From the NCBI RefSeq assembly GCF_004570975.1, contig NZ_SPPC01000003.1:57101-121100 (forward strand): a stretch of 64,000 bases of DNA, given 5' to 3'. The notes under the pieces are model-generated. The model worked only from the letters and a program-made list of their open reading frames with translations, had not been told where the DNA came from and ran no database searches. This DNA comes from Barnesiella sp. WM24. GTDB taxonomy: Bacteria; Bacteroidota; Bacteroidia; Bacteroidales; Muribaculaceae. The translations under genes were made by a program, and so were the position numbers. Positions 36,260 to 44,360 of the stretch are shown piece by piece (within the stretch, counting starts at the first letter, position 1; every line of letters begins with the position of its first letter).

Positions 36260-36538
36260 TCAAAATTCAAATGTCTCAAGTTTCATCTTGGCATATTTCT
36301 GCATTGCCGATACCTCGGTTGCAAAAACCTCTGAGTCGCTATGGGCTTTCAGAGCCTCATTGTCGCGCCATGTCTCACAAATCATTATGACATCGGGTCG
36401 GGTGGCGCTGGTGAATACGTCATAGGCAATGCAGCCGTCCTGAAGCAAAGACGCCTCGGTAAGACGCTTTGCTGCATCGATGACAGTGTCGCGGTGGGAG
36501 CAGTCGGTGACTGCGATAAAGCAATTCAATCTTAACAT
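36260..36538 (-). CDS. Antibiotic-biosynthesis-monooxygenase (ABM) domain protein
   Basis: Small cytoplasmic dimeric alpha-beta barrel protein of 92 residues, the size of a single ABM domain. Family features are the N-terminal strand LNCFIAVTD, CIAYDVFTSATRPDVIMICETWRDNEAL, and the histidine in ALKAHSDSEVF. Members such as YgiN act on quinols or electrophilic aromatics without cofactors. Substrate here unknown. It is convergent with the immunity cluster and 113 bp downstream of the NhaC gene's end. Confidence 0.88.
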   Translation of the reverse strand: MLRLNCFIAVTDCSHRDTVIDAAKRLTEASLLQDGCIAYDVFTSATRPDVIMICETWRDNEALKAHSDSEVFATEVSAMQKYAKMKLETFEF

Positions 36539-36651
36539 AATCGGTTCGGTATTATTAGTTTGTAATTTTTGTAGTTCGGGATTAATAACAGCGCAGGGTG
36601 TGTAATTGTCGCGTCGCTGATTGCATGTTGACAGATTTTAACATAGCGCGG

Positions 36652-38106
36652 TCATGCTACGGCGCGGGATGTTACGGCCCGTATGCGAAAGCCAACCCAT
36701 GCAAACAGGAGAGTGAACATTGGGCTCGCAATGTTGAAGATGCAGTAGGGCAGGTAGTGGAGTGTTGCCACGCCGAGCACAGCCGACTGAGTGAGTCCGC
36801 ACGAATTCCAAGGAATCAATACCGACGTTACCGATGTCGAATCTTCAATCGAGCGGCTCAGCAGGCGCTGTTCAAGTCCGTTGCGCCTGTAAAGGTTACG
36901 GTAGAGGTTGCCGTTGAGGATAATGGACAGATACTGGTCGCCGGTGCAGGCGTTGAGCATCAGTCCGCTGCCCACTGTCGACAGCACGGTGCTGCGCGAC
37001 TTGCGTACACGCTTGATGATAGAGTGGGTGATGGTCGATAACATTCCTGAGCCCATCAGTGCGCCTCCGAATATCATCGCGCTGAGAATCAGGTAAATCG
37101 TCGGTAACATGCCTTCCATGCCTCCCGTGGAGACAAGGGAGTCAAGCAGTTCATTGCCGGTCGATATTGAAGTCTCGGTTACGAGCAGGTGGATAATGGT
37201 CATGACATGACCGATGGCAGATGTCTCGCCCGAGCCCTCAAGCATGTTCAGGACCGATGGCTGGAATATGAATATTCCGGCGATGCCCATTGCTGTGCTT
37301 ATCGCGAGAGTGAGCGCTGTGTTCAGGCGCAAGACAATCAGGGCCACGGTCGCTGCCGGGATAATAAGACACCACGGAGTGAGGTTGAATATACCGGAAA
37401 GCTGGTCGACCATCAAGTGGGACTGTTGGCTGTCATTGATGTCGGTAAACAATCCTGCAATGCCGAAGACGACAAGCGCCACGGTCATTGACGGTATTGA
37501 GGTCCACATAAGGTAGCGTATATGAGTGAACAGGTTGACCCCGCATGTCGATGATGCAAGCACAGTCGTGTCAGACAGCGGCGACACCTTGTCGCCGAAA
37601 TATGCACCGGAAATAATGGCCCCGGCAGTCCACGCCGGGTTATATCCCCACACTGTGCCTATGCCCATGAATGCAACTCCGATGGTGGCGATTGTGGTCC
37701 ACGAGCTGCCGCTTAACACCGAAATCACCGCGCATGTGGCACAGGCTGTTACGAGAAAAGCCTTGGGCGCAAGCAATTCAAGCCCGTAACTGATAAGAGT
37801 GGGCACGACACCTGACAGCATCCATGTCGCCGACACGGTGGCAATCATCAGCAATATGGGTAGGGTGGGGAGTACCTGAGTCGCGCTCTTTCTCATCCCC
37901 GTGGACATGGCTCTCAGCGGTCGCCGGCAATAAAAGAATGCGATTGCCGCACTTACAGCCGCCGCGGCAAGAAGCACACCGTGGCTCATCTGCTGAACGG
38001 CATCGGCGCCAAGAAATATAACTATGGAAATCAGACCGGCTATAAGCACGGCTATCGGGATGAGAGATATGACAAGCGACGGTTGTCGGCGTGATTTTAT
38101 ATCCAT
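36652..38106 (-). CDS. nhaC: NhaC family Na+/H+ antiporter
   Basis: Inner-membrane antiporter of the NhaC family (484 residues, about 11-12 hydrophobic segments). Family motifs include ISVLSGSSWTTIATIGVAFMGIG, GAIISGAYFGDKVSPLSDTTVLAS and LIPWNSCGL. Some members exchange malate/lactate or other organic acids with sodium or protons, so the substrate is not certain. It is transcribed away from ssrA. Confidence 0.93.
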   Translation of the reverse strand: MDIKSRRQPSLVISLIPIAVLIAGLISIVIFLGADAVQQMSHGVLLAAAAVSAAIAFFYCRRPLRAMSTGMRKSATQVLPTLPILLMIATVSATWMLSGVVPTLISYGLELLAPKAFLVTACATCAVISVLSGSSWTTIATIGVAFMGIGTVWGYNPAWTAGAIISGAYFGDKVSPLSDTTVLASSTCGVNLFTHIRYLMWTSIPSMTVALVVFGIAGLFTDINDSQQSHLMVDQLSGIFNLTPWCLIIPAATVALIVLRLNTALTLAISTAMGIAGIFIFQPSVLNMLEGSGETSAIGHVMTIIHLLVTETSISTGNELLDSLVSTGGMEGMLPTIYLILSAMIFGGALMGSGMLSTITHSIIKRVRKSRSTVLSTVGSGLMLNACTGDQYLSIILNGNLYRNLYRRNGLEQRLLSRSIEDSTSVTSVLIPWNSCGLTQSAVLGVATLHYLPYCIFNIASPMFTLLFAWVGFRIRAVTSRAVA

Positions 38107-38178
38107 CTTCAGTGAATCATATTGAGAGTTGGTTACGTAATAAAATTTACTAATAAAAACTGAAATGACGGGAAAATA

Positions 38179-38209
38179 TTGTACATGTCAATATAAATTA
38201 GTAATTTTG
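38179..38209 (+). promoter_or_regulatory. ssrA promoter (TTG-N20-TAATTTTG)
   Basis: A -33-like TTG at 38179-38181 and the -7 TAATTTTG at 38202-38209 are 20 bp apart. The mature tmRNA 5' end at 38233 is 23 bp downstream. Confidence 0.65.
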
Positions 38210-38232
38210 CAGATGTAATTACACAATAATTC

Positions 38233-38628
38233 GGGGCTGACTGGCTTTGACAGCGCGAAGAAGTGGTGTGTAAGCATGCAGAGCAATGATGGCTACGCTC
38301 TATAATCAGGGACATCACAATTTTAAATGGCGAAAATAACTACGCTCTTGCTGCTTAATCGAAGTACAGTAGATTAGCTTAATCTCCTCCACAGTGGGGG
38401 AGACAAGACATCGCCCGATTGTCCTTTTTCCGAGACGGATCGACATGGCGGTGCAGATAAATCGGGAATAGGAAGTCAAGAGCCTTGCGCGACTTCTGAA
38501 ATTTTAAAGGCTAAGGCAACGGTTGGTGGTCTTGATCCTGCCGGTGCCCTACAATCAAGTCAAGACTAAGCATGTAGAAAGCTCATTAGTTCCGCGTTTG
38601 GACGAGGGTTCAATCCCCTCCAGCTCCA
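38233..38628 (+). ncRNA. ssrA: Transfer-messenger RNA (tmRNA)
   Basis: Rescues stalled ribosomes and tags the unfinished protein. The 5' half GGGGCUGACU pairs with the 3' acceptor CAGCUCC. The T arm GAGGG-TTCAATC-CCCTC lies at about 38604-38620. The reading frame at 38329-38358 encodes GENNYALAA followed by TAA, the tag known from Bacteroides. The gene ends at the discriminator A with CTTA rather than an encoded CCA. The downstream recombinase shows that its 3' end is the attachment site of a mobile element. Confidence 0.95.
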
Positions 38629-38634
38629 CTTAGC
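38600..38634. other. Probable left attachment site (attL) in ssrA 3' end
   Basis: The T-arm and acceptor portion of ssrA is the expected crossover region for the adjacent tyrosine recombinase, which lies about 500 bp away and points into the element. The exact core cannot be defined because the right junction is outside the window. Confidence 0.55.
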
Positions 38635-38676
38635 GGGTCGGACAGATTCCGGCCAACAAAAGTCTAAACAAGACTA

Positions 38677-38710
38677 AACCGCAGAATATCAATCAATTCT
38701 GCGGTTTTTT
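38677..38710 (+). terminator. Terminator downstream of ssrA
   Basis: Perfect 11-bp stem AACCGCAGAAT / ATTCTGCGGTT with loop ATCAATCA, followed by a T run. It lies inside the element if the crossover is at the ssrA 3' end. Confidence 0.88.
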
Positions 38711-38774
38711 CGTGCCTAAAAATGACGACTCAGGACCGTCATCGGACAGAAAAAAGACCGCTACGGACAGCCAT

Positions 38775-38833
38775 TCGTTACCAACTCGTTACCACTTTTT
38801 TTAAAATCCAAAATGGTAACGGTTGGGTAACGA
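38775..38833. repeat. GTTACC-rich inverted repeat, candidate integrase arm sites
   Basis: Left arm TCGTTACCAACTCGTTACCA (38775-38794) and right arm TGGTAACGGTTGGGTAACGA (38814-38833) are near reverse complements around an AT-rich spacer. Each arm contains two copies of the GTTACC hexamer. Confidence 0.7.
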
Positions 38834-39081
38834 TTAGTGCTGCATAAAACATAGTATCAATGGGTTACGAGAACCTAACTCGGACATAAGTCGGAAAAAG
38901 GCGGTCAAAAACAGGACATCGTTATGAGTATTTCCAAATCCCTGTTTTACCATTTTTCTGATTACCGAGAACAACGATAATTCCATCATTCATAACGAGG
39001 TGTTCGATACCGATTTGGTAAATGTCCGACATTAGTCTGACATTGGCCAAAGTCGGTCTAAGCAAACTAAAAGTTAAACTC

Positions 39082-39122
39082 GTTATCATGTCAAACCACG
39101 GCGAACCCGGGTTTATGATAAC
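39082..39122. promoter_or_regulatory. Inverted repeat upstream of integrase
   Basis: GTTATCAT (39082-39089) pairs with ATGATAAC (39115-39122); allowing a 3-base bulge the stem extends through AAACC / GGTTT. It ends 17 bp before the integrase ATG, so it may be an operator or an RNA hairpin controlling integrase. Confidence 0.6.
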
Positions 39123-39139
39123 CACCAAATCCTCGTTAG

Positions 39140-40357
39140 ATGAAAAAGAACACATTCAAAGTTCTATTTTACATCCGCGGGAATCGTATCAACAAAGACG
39201 GTAATGTGTCCGTCATGATACGAATAACTGTGGACGGAGAAATGGAGCAGCTAAATTCCAAATTGGTTGTAAACCCTGAAATTTGGGATGCAAAAACAGG
39301 CAGGGCTATTGGCCGCTCGGCAAAGGTTCTCGAACTTAATAGCCGTCTGAATGATATACAGGTCATTCTTAAAGAACACTATTATGACATCCAGCGTCGT
39401 CACGGCTTCGTTACCGCCGAAATGGTACGCAATGCCTATATGGGTATCACCCAAAGAGAAGAGTCGCTTCTCAAAGTCTATGAGCAACACCTCGAAGACA
39501 CAAAGAAACTCGTGGGATTGAGCAAGGCTGACCCCACCTACCGCAAGTATGAGCGGATGTACCGCCGTGTGGTGGAGTTCATGAAGAAGAAATACAACAT
39601 CACCGACATACCGCTCCGCGAAATCAAGTACCAGTTCATAGTGGACTTGGAGTTCTTCCTGCGTACCGAGTATAAATACTCTCAGAACACGACCTACAAG
39701 TGCATGAAGTTCTTCAAGCAGGTAATCAACAAGGCCATCCGCGCCGGGCTTATCACCGTTGATCCCTTCAACGGCTACAAAATCTCAATCGAGCGCGTTG
39801 ACCGTGGCTACCTGACCGAAGACGAGCTGTGTAAGATGATGCAGAAGGAGTTCGCAAGCAAACGCTTGGAACAGGTGCGCGACATCTTCATCTTTGCCTG
39901 CTTCACCGGACTGGCATATATCGACCTCGCCCACCTACGAGTCGATAACATACAGAAGATGTTCGACGGTCGCCTGTGGATTGTTACCCACCGCCAGAAA
40001 ACCAACACAAAGGTAATGGTGCCGCTGCTTCCGCCGGCTCTGAAAATCCTCAACAAATATGAGGGTTGCTACAACGACGGCCAGCTAATGCCGATAATCA
40101 CCAATCAGAAGCTCAACTGCTATCTGAAGGAAATTGCCGACATCTGCGGCATCGAAAAGAACCTGACCTTTCACCTCGCCCGGCATACTTTCGCCACGAC
40201 CATGACCCTCGGACGCGGTGTGCCCATCGAGTCGGTCAGCAAGATGCTCGGCCACACAAACATCCAGACTACACAAATTTATGCGAGAATAACCGCTGAT
40301 AAAATCGGAAAGGATATGGACATCCTATCAAGAAACCTAGGCAATCTCGATTTCTAA
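39140..40357 (+). CDS. Tyrosine recombinase/integrase of the conjugative element
   Basis: Site-specific recombinase of 405 residues that should integrate and excise the element at ssrA. An N-terminal arm-binding domain (about 1-90) is followed by a SAM-like core-binding domain (about 100-205) and the catalytic domain. Catalytic residues visible are the lysine-bearing HRQKTNTKVMVP turn, HLARH (about 344-348), LGHTN (about 371) and the nucleophile Y380 in TTQIYARI. The usual first arginine (TGLRxSE) is replaced in FTGLAYIDL, as in IntDOT and many Bacteroidetes integrases. It points into the element. Confidence 0.95.
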   Translation: MKKNTFKVLFYIRGNRINKDGNVSVMIRITVDGEMEQLNSKLVVNPEIWDAKTGRAIGRSAKVLELNSRLNDIQVILKEHYYDIQRRHGFVTAEMVRNAYMGITQREESLLKVYEQHLEDTKKLVGLSKADPTYRKYERMYRRVVEFMKKKYNITDIPLREIKYQFIVDLEFFLRTEYKYSQNTTYKCMKFFKQVINKAIRAGLITVDPFNGYKISIERVDRGYLTEDELCKMMQKEFASKRLEQVRDIFIFACFTGLAYIDLAHLRVDNIQKMFDGRLWIVTHRQKTNTKVMVPLLPPALKILNKYEGCYNDGQLMPIITNQKLNCYLKEIADICGIEKNLTFHLARHTFATTMTLGRGVPIESVSKMLGHTNIQTTQIYARITADKIGKDMDILSRNLGNLDF

Positions 40358-40382
40358 GCTGAACATTCCATAAGCCTCATGT

Positions 40383-40414
40383 GAGTGCCGTTCGGGAATG
40401 CTCGGACGGCACTC
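40383..40414. other. Hairpin after integrase
   Basis: Perfect 9-bp arms GAGTGCCGT / ACGGCACTC around a 14-base loop. No T run follows, so it is not a standard terminator. The rest of the 289-bp gap (40358-40646) shows only the -7 box at 40608. Confidence 0.55.
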
Positions 40415-40607
40415 GCTGTGTCCTGACGTAAGATTTTCAAAATATTTTCCACAAATTTCGATTTTAACACTCATTAAGAGTGTTTATATAAGTTGCTGTT
40501 ATTCAATGGCAAAACATTGTAAGGATAAGAAAAACAGGCGTTTTTTATCCTACGATTATCCCAACTCTATCCCGGAGCTATCATAGATGCACCTCCTTTT
40601 CCCGAAG

Positions 40608-40615
40608 TAACTTTG
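40608..40615 (+). promoter_or_regulatory. -7 box (TAACTTTG) for the HTH genes
   Basis: Exact TAnnTTTG match 31 bp before ATG 40647. The leader between them contains ACCGCTAAACCCACC, a variant of the recurring CCACTAAATCC motif. Confidence 0.6.
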
Positions 40616-40646
40616 CATCACACAACAACCGCTAAACCCACCTGAT

Positions 40647-41030
40647 ATGGACAATTACGTTATGTTCCCCCCTCAGCCCGATCTCGCACAAGAGGTACAG
40701 AGGATGCAAGGCACTCTTAGTCGTCTTGAAAAGTATCTCGCGGCTCAGGATGAGAAAATCCAGAAAGCCGAGGAATATGGATTTATCCATGAGCGGCTTC
40801 CCAACCAGCCGATGGTTAGCAAGAACGAGGCCGCAGCCATACTCTGCGTATCACCCAGACACCTTCAGCGCATCCGCAAGCGATTGGTGCTGAAATGGAA
40901 GAAGGTCGGTCGAGAAACCCACTACTTCCTGAAGGAACTGGTGGATGCAATCGAGAAGTTCCAATGCCCTTGGAATCCGGTAGCATACGAGAAAGCGATG
41001 AAACGTGTAACCCGATTACCCCGATATTGA
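40647..41030 (+). CDS. Helix-turn-helix DNA-binding protein (excisionase-like)
   Basis: Protein of 127 residues. An N-terminal coiled-coil-like stretch (about 10-45) is followed by a MerR/Xis-type HTH (about 58-100; SKNEAAAILCVSPRHLQRI, then GRETHYFLKELVDAI). Such small HTH proteins directly after an integrase often act as excisionases or regulators in CTnDOT-type elements. One base separates it from the next gene's start region, so they are co-transcribed. Confidence 0.8.
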   Translation: MDNYVMFPPQPDLAQEVQRMQGTLSRLEKYLAAQDEKIQKAEEYGFIHERLPNQPMVSKNEAAAILCVSPRHLQRIRKRLVLKWKKVGRETHYFLKELVDAIEKFQCPWNPVAYEKAMKRVTRLPRY

Positions 41031-41031
41031 T

Positions 41032-41364
41032 ATGACAGTATTAGAGAAAAGAGCAATCCTCTCTGATTTTAGAGCCATAATTGATGAGCTTCGAGCCGAA
41101 ATCAAATGTGAAATCAGACGCGAAATCAAGGAAGCGAGCAAAGAAATTTATGCTGTCCTGACAAATCAGGGTATAATCGAGCCGGAAGAAAGAGTGCTGA
41201 CCAAGGCGCAGCTCATGGAAATGTATAATGTAGGCAAAACCAAAATAGAATCCATGATGGCTGACGGCACACTGCCATTCATAAAATCCGGAGACAGCCG
41301 CCAGTCCCGCGTGACTTTCCGCTGGGCAGATGCCAGAATAGCATTTGAGACCACAAGAAGATAA
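41032..41364 (+). CDS. Second small HTH protein (DUF3853-like)
   Basis: Protein of 110 residues. A charged helical N terminus (about 1-45, ELRAEIKCEIRREIKEASKEI) precedes an HTH of excisionase type (LTKAQLMEMYNVGKTKIESMMADGTLPFIK) and a basic wing (RQSRVTFRWADARI). Probably recognises the attachment region or a promoter of the element. Follows the first HTH gene by 1 bp. Confidence 0.78.
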   Translation: MTVLEKRAILSDFRAIIDELRAEIKCEIRREIKEASKEIYAVLTNQGIIEPEERVLTKAQLMEMYNVGKTKIESMMADGTLPFIKSGDSRQSRVTFRWADARIAFETTRR

Positions 41365-41444
41365 AAACCATACCACACCATACACCAATAAATAACGTAC
41401 CCATTATCGGGTACAAGTTTCCAACCCCAAAACACTTTTATTTT

Positions 41445-42998
41445 ATGGCACAAGACCAAAATTTAGAAGAAGTCCTTATCGCCCGCGACAACGATACCGG
41501 GCAGGTAGGCGCAGTGACCGGACTCAACGAGGACGGCACACCCAAAATGACCGATGTAAAGTCGGCAAAACTCTCTGACCTCGTGAAATTCCAGAAAGGT
41601 CAGAACCCCATCGAGGCATTCCTGTCGAACTTTGTCCGGCAGTGCCAGAACCCATCAAGATTCGGATTCTTCCGAGTTCCGGCTGACCGCTATGACACTG
41701 TCGGCACCGTAATCGGCGACCTCGCCAAAGACCCTGAGGCGAATGCCGAGATGCTCAAAAACAATAAGGTAGAGCTTACACCGGCAGAACAGAAAGTCGA
41801 GCAACCCACTCAGACGGCGACCCCTACGGAGCAACCCGCACAGACGGAATCCATTGTTGAACCGTCTGCACAGACAGCGGACGAGTCTCAAGCTCAGACA
41901 ACCATATCGCAGGAACCCAAGTGGCAGGCTATCGACCAGTCGAAAATCGACTGGGATACGCTCAAAGAGAAATGGGGTATTGACAAGGAGGCGCTCGAAG
42001 CCTCCGGCGACCTGAAGGAGATGCTCTACAACCGGAAGTCCAAGCCGGTAAAAATCACACCGACTTTCGGTGGCGAGAAATTCAACATCGAAGCTCGCCT
42101 CTCTTTCCGCACCGACCTCGACGGCAGCGTCAAGCTTGTTCCTCACTTCATCCAGAGCGAGCAGAAACTCGATGAGTTCATGGGCTACAAATTCGACAAA
42201 ATCGATCAGGCCAATCTCAAAGAGAACGGCAACCTCGGTCGAATCGTAGAATTGACCGACCCGGTCACCGGGGAGAAAGTTCCCTCGCTCATCAGCCGCG
42301 ACCGCTACACCAACGAGCTGCTGGCAATTCCTGCAAAGGATGTCAAAATCCGTGACATTTTCGGTCAGACGAAACTGACCATGCCGGAGATCATGACACT
42401 GAAAAAGGGTCTCCCGCTCCCTCCAAAAGAGGTAGTATGCCGTGACGGAAAGACCCGAACAGGAATACTCCAGTACAATGTTGACAGAAAGGCTGTCGAA
42501 TTTGTGCCCAACGGAATGCACTGGTATGAGAAGGTGCAGCAAGCGAAGCAGGCCGCCGAAGCAAAGAAAGAACACAAGGGCGAGACTGTCTCGACCGTGA
42601 CAACTGAAAAGCAGGCTGTGAAAAAGCCCAAATGGACACTTAAAGACGGCAGCATCAAGCCTCTCGGACAATGGAACAAGATTCCTCTTACCGAGCAGCA
42701 GAAGGATGACTACGCCAACGGTCGTGTAGCCAAGCTCGACAACATGGTCGATGAGAAGGGACAGCCCTGCACCGTCTATCTCTACTTCGACAAGGAGAAA
42801 CAGCGTCCGATGACATCGCTCAATGACCCGCGCGTCAAGGTCGCCAACGAGTCGCAGACACAGAAGGCGGTCAACAACGACGGTCTCACCAACGAGGCGA
42901 CGAAGAACATCACCGACCCTCTGACCAAGGGACAGACCCAGCAGAAGGACGATGCCCAGCAGAAGCAACAGCGTAAACCAAAGGGGCCGCGACTCTGA
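41445..42998 (+). CDS. DUF4099 / DUF3945 conjugative-element protein
   Basis: Protein of 517 residues found in Bacteroidetes conjugative elements. The N-terminal part (about 1-100) has EEVLIARDNDTGQVGAVTGL and SKIDW-type DUF4099 features, separated by a proline/threonine/glutamine-rich linker (about 108-160; repeated AQTE/PTQT). DUF3945-type segments follow (PTFGGEKFNIEARLSF, RYTNELLAIPA, LPLPPKEVVCRDGKTRTG). The C terminus is glutamine- and lysine-rich and ends KPKGPRL, a tail echoed in the relaxase (RRGPKL) and the giant methylase (AAGPKL). Function unknown; probably DNA or protein binding in transfer. Confidence 0.85.
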   Translation: MAQDQNLEEVLIARDNDTGQVGAVTGLNEDGTPKMTDVKSAKLSDLVKFQKGQNPIEAFLSNFVRQCQNPSRFGFFRVPADRYDTVGTVIGDLAKDPEANAEMLKNNKVELTPAEQKVEQPTQTATPTEQPAQTESIVEPSAQTADESQAQTTISQEPKWQAIDQSKIDWDTLKEKWGIDKEALEASGDLKEMLYNRKSKPVKITPTFGGEKFNIEARLSFRTDLDGSVKLVPHFIQSEQKLDEFMGYKFDKIDQANLKENGNLGRIVELTDPVTGEKVPSLISRDRYTNELLAIPAKDVKIRDIFGQTKLTMPEIMTLKKGLPLPPKEVVCRDGKTRTGILQYNVDRKAVEFVPNGMHWYEKVQQAKQAAEAKKEHKGETVSTVTTEKQAVKKPKWTLKDGSIKPLGQWNKIPLTEQQKDDYANGRVAKLDNMVDEKGQPCTVYLYFDKEKQRPMTSLNDPRVKVANESQTQKAVNNDGLTNEATKNITDPLTKGQTQQKDDAQQKQQRKPKGPRL

Positions 42999-43040
42999 TT
43001 CCCATAGCAGAGTATAAACCACAACCACTGAACCCACGCA

Positions 43041-43085
43041 GATGAAACGCCGAGGGAGGGTCCGGAACCACCCGAAGCTTTCATC
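43041..43085 (+). other. Structured leader hairpin before topoisomerase-like gene
   Basis: GATGAAA (43041-43047) pairs with TTTCATC (43079-43085), with an inner GGGT / ACCC stem. It lies 42 bp upstream of ATG 43127 and just after a CCACTGAACCC variant of the recurring leader motif. Confidence 0.5.
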
Positions 43086-43126
43086 TCAAAAATCCCAATA
43101 ATCAAACAAATTAAAACATTTGAAAT

Positions 43127-44206
43127 ATGACAGAGAAAACACTCGTAACGGTTGTTACCTCAAACCGTTTCATGGCAGAGACTATCGCTCGTGCAATCGA
43201 TGCAAACACCTATCACGAAGGCTACTATTACGGCAACGGCTATGCCGTGACATGGACCAACGGCGAAATCATCGAAGCCGAATACAAGCGTGGCGAAAAG
43301 TTCGTCATGAACTCCGGTCAGGATATGCGCCAGATGTATGCGCACCACTTCAACTTCAGAATGCGCAATTATGATGCGCTCCTTGGCTGGGAGAAGTCGA
43401 AAGCAGACGAAGCTCAGCTCTCCATCATAAAAGCACTGTGGGCAAAAAGCAGTGCCGTTGTAAACGCTATGGAACCCACCTTCGAGGGTGAACTGGCTTT
43501 CCTCAACCTCTACTGGTATCTCCGTATGCCGGTGACAGTGCGTCGTGCGTGGCTTTCCCGTCTGCGTAAGCGCATCATAATCAATGCTGTTGAGAAAGGG
43601 ACATGCTCTCCCGACAAACATGAGAAGTGGCTCGCAGGGGAACTCGTGAATTTTTTTCTCAAAGCCGATGCCATGGCCGGAGAAAACGCCCTCGACATCG
43701 AATCGGCAGAGAACAACCCGACTGACGAAGGTAGCGATGTAGAACTGAATATCGTGAAGGGTCAGACTCTTCATAACATGGTCACTCTGTGGATGGATGC
43801 CACAATGGAACTCGGCTACGACTTTGAGCCGACATTCCTCATCGCTCACAAACTCTACGCCAAGGGACTGATTTCATACCCCTATCTCTACCAAAACGGA
43901 ATCCCCGGCAACGTATATGATTCCATGCGCCGAGACTTCCGCATGCTGGAGCACAACGCCCAATACGGTCATATGGCCAAGGAAGTCGGATGGCTCAGCA
44001 CCCGCAACACGTTCCACAATAGTGAAACGCCCTATAACGGTCATGGCATAGTCACGACCGGACTTCATCCTACCGATCTCAGCCGAGACGAGGAAAGACT
44101 GTATAATCTCATCGTGAAGCGTGTCTTCGAGGCCTTCTCTCCTGACGAGAATGAGTATCAGAAAAAGTCTCACAGTAAGCGTAAATCCTGCAAGAAAGCG
44201 GGTTAA
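43127..44206 (+). CDS. Degenerate type IA topoisomerase-like protein
   Basis: Protein of 359 residues resembling the N-terminal and central parts of topoisomerase III. A TOPRIM-like start (VVTSNRFMAETIARAI, YAVTWTNGEIIEAEY) lacks the first catalytic glutamate. The metal motif DPDREGQ-type is changed to MEPTFEGEL (115-123). The active-site tyrosine appears kept as Y251 in ISYPYLY, but the following R-T/S-D-S is lost. GIVTTGLHPTDLSRDEERLYNLI is a typical late topoisomerase block. About half the usual length. It is probably a DNA-binding, not a strand-passing, protein; this is inference. Confidence 0.8.
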   Translation: MTEKTLVTVVTSNRFMAETIARAIDANTYHEGYYYGNGYAVTWTNGEIIEAEYKRGEKFVMNSGQDMRQMYAHHFNFRMRNYDALLGWEKSKADEAQLSIIKALWAKSSAVVNAMEPTFEGELAFLNLYWYLRMPVTVRRAWLSRLRKRIIINAVEKGTCSPDKHEKWLAGELVNFFLKADAMAGENALDIESAENNPTDEGSDVELNIVKGQTLHNMVTLWMDATMELGYDFEPTFLIAHKLYAKGLISYPYLYQNGIPGNVYDSMRRDFRMLEHNAQYGHMAKEVGWLSTRNTFHNSETPYNGHGIVTTGLHPTDLSRDEERLYNLIVKRVFEAFSPDENEYQKKSHSKRKSCKKAG

Positions 44207-44264
44207 CAGACCTGGAAATCAAGTAAAATATCAATAATTCCTCCCGAATGTCCCAAAGATTTTG

Positions 44265-44272
44265 TATCTTTG
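44265..44272 (+). promoter_or_regulatory. -7 box (TATCTTTG) for DUF1896/methylase operon
   Basis: Exact TAnnTTTG match with a 158-bp leader before ATG 44431. The leader contains a terminator-like hairpin and the CCACTAAATTCC motif. Confidence 0.6.
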
Positions 44273-44330
44273 CACTTGATTCAACGTCATATAATGTTTT
44301 TGTTTCATTTTTGACGTGGATTTAGTGGTT

Positions 44331-44360
44331 GGACATCGGGCGGGAACCCGGTGTCCTTTT
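44331..44360 (+). terminator. Leader hairpin with T run (attenuator candidate)
   Basis: Ten-pair stem GGACATCGGG / CCCGGTGTCC (one T-G pair) with loop CGGGAA, followed by TTTT. It sits between promoter and gene, so it may attenuate rather than end a transcript. Confidence 0.6.

Larger units (their letters stand above)
38629..39139. other. Non-coding left end of the integrative element
   Basis: This 511-bp stretch between ssrA and the integrase has no convincing gene. It holds the ssrA terminator, a pair of GTTACC-rich inverted arms (38775-38833), a further GGTTACGAGAACC near 38861, and an inverted repeat just before the integrase start. The small open frames inside it lack any family features. 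Confidence 0.7.

Noticed and set aside
36598..37041. Plus-strand open frame over the end of nhaC
   Set aside because: Antisense shadow of the antiporter gene, no recognisable domain.
39022..39204. Small gene of 60 codons before the integrase
   Set aside because: It overlaps the integrase start and contains the inverted repeat; more likely regulatory DNA.
40398..40586. Small open frame after the integrase
   Set aside because: No family features, no ribosome-binding context, spans an AT-rich gap with a promoter for the next gene.
41655..43037. Long antisense open frame of 460 codons
   Set aside because: Exact antisense of the DUF4099/DUF3945 gene; low-complexity leucine/valine product produced by its codon bias.
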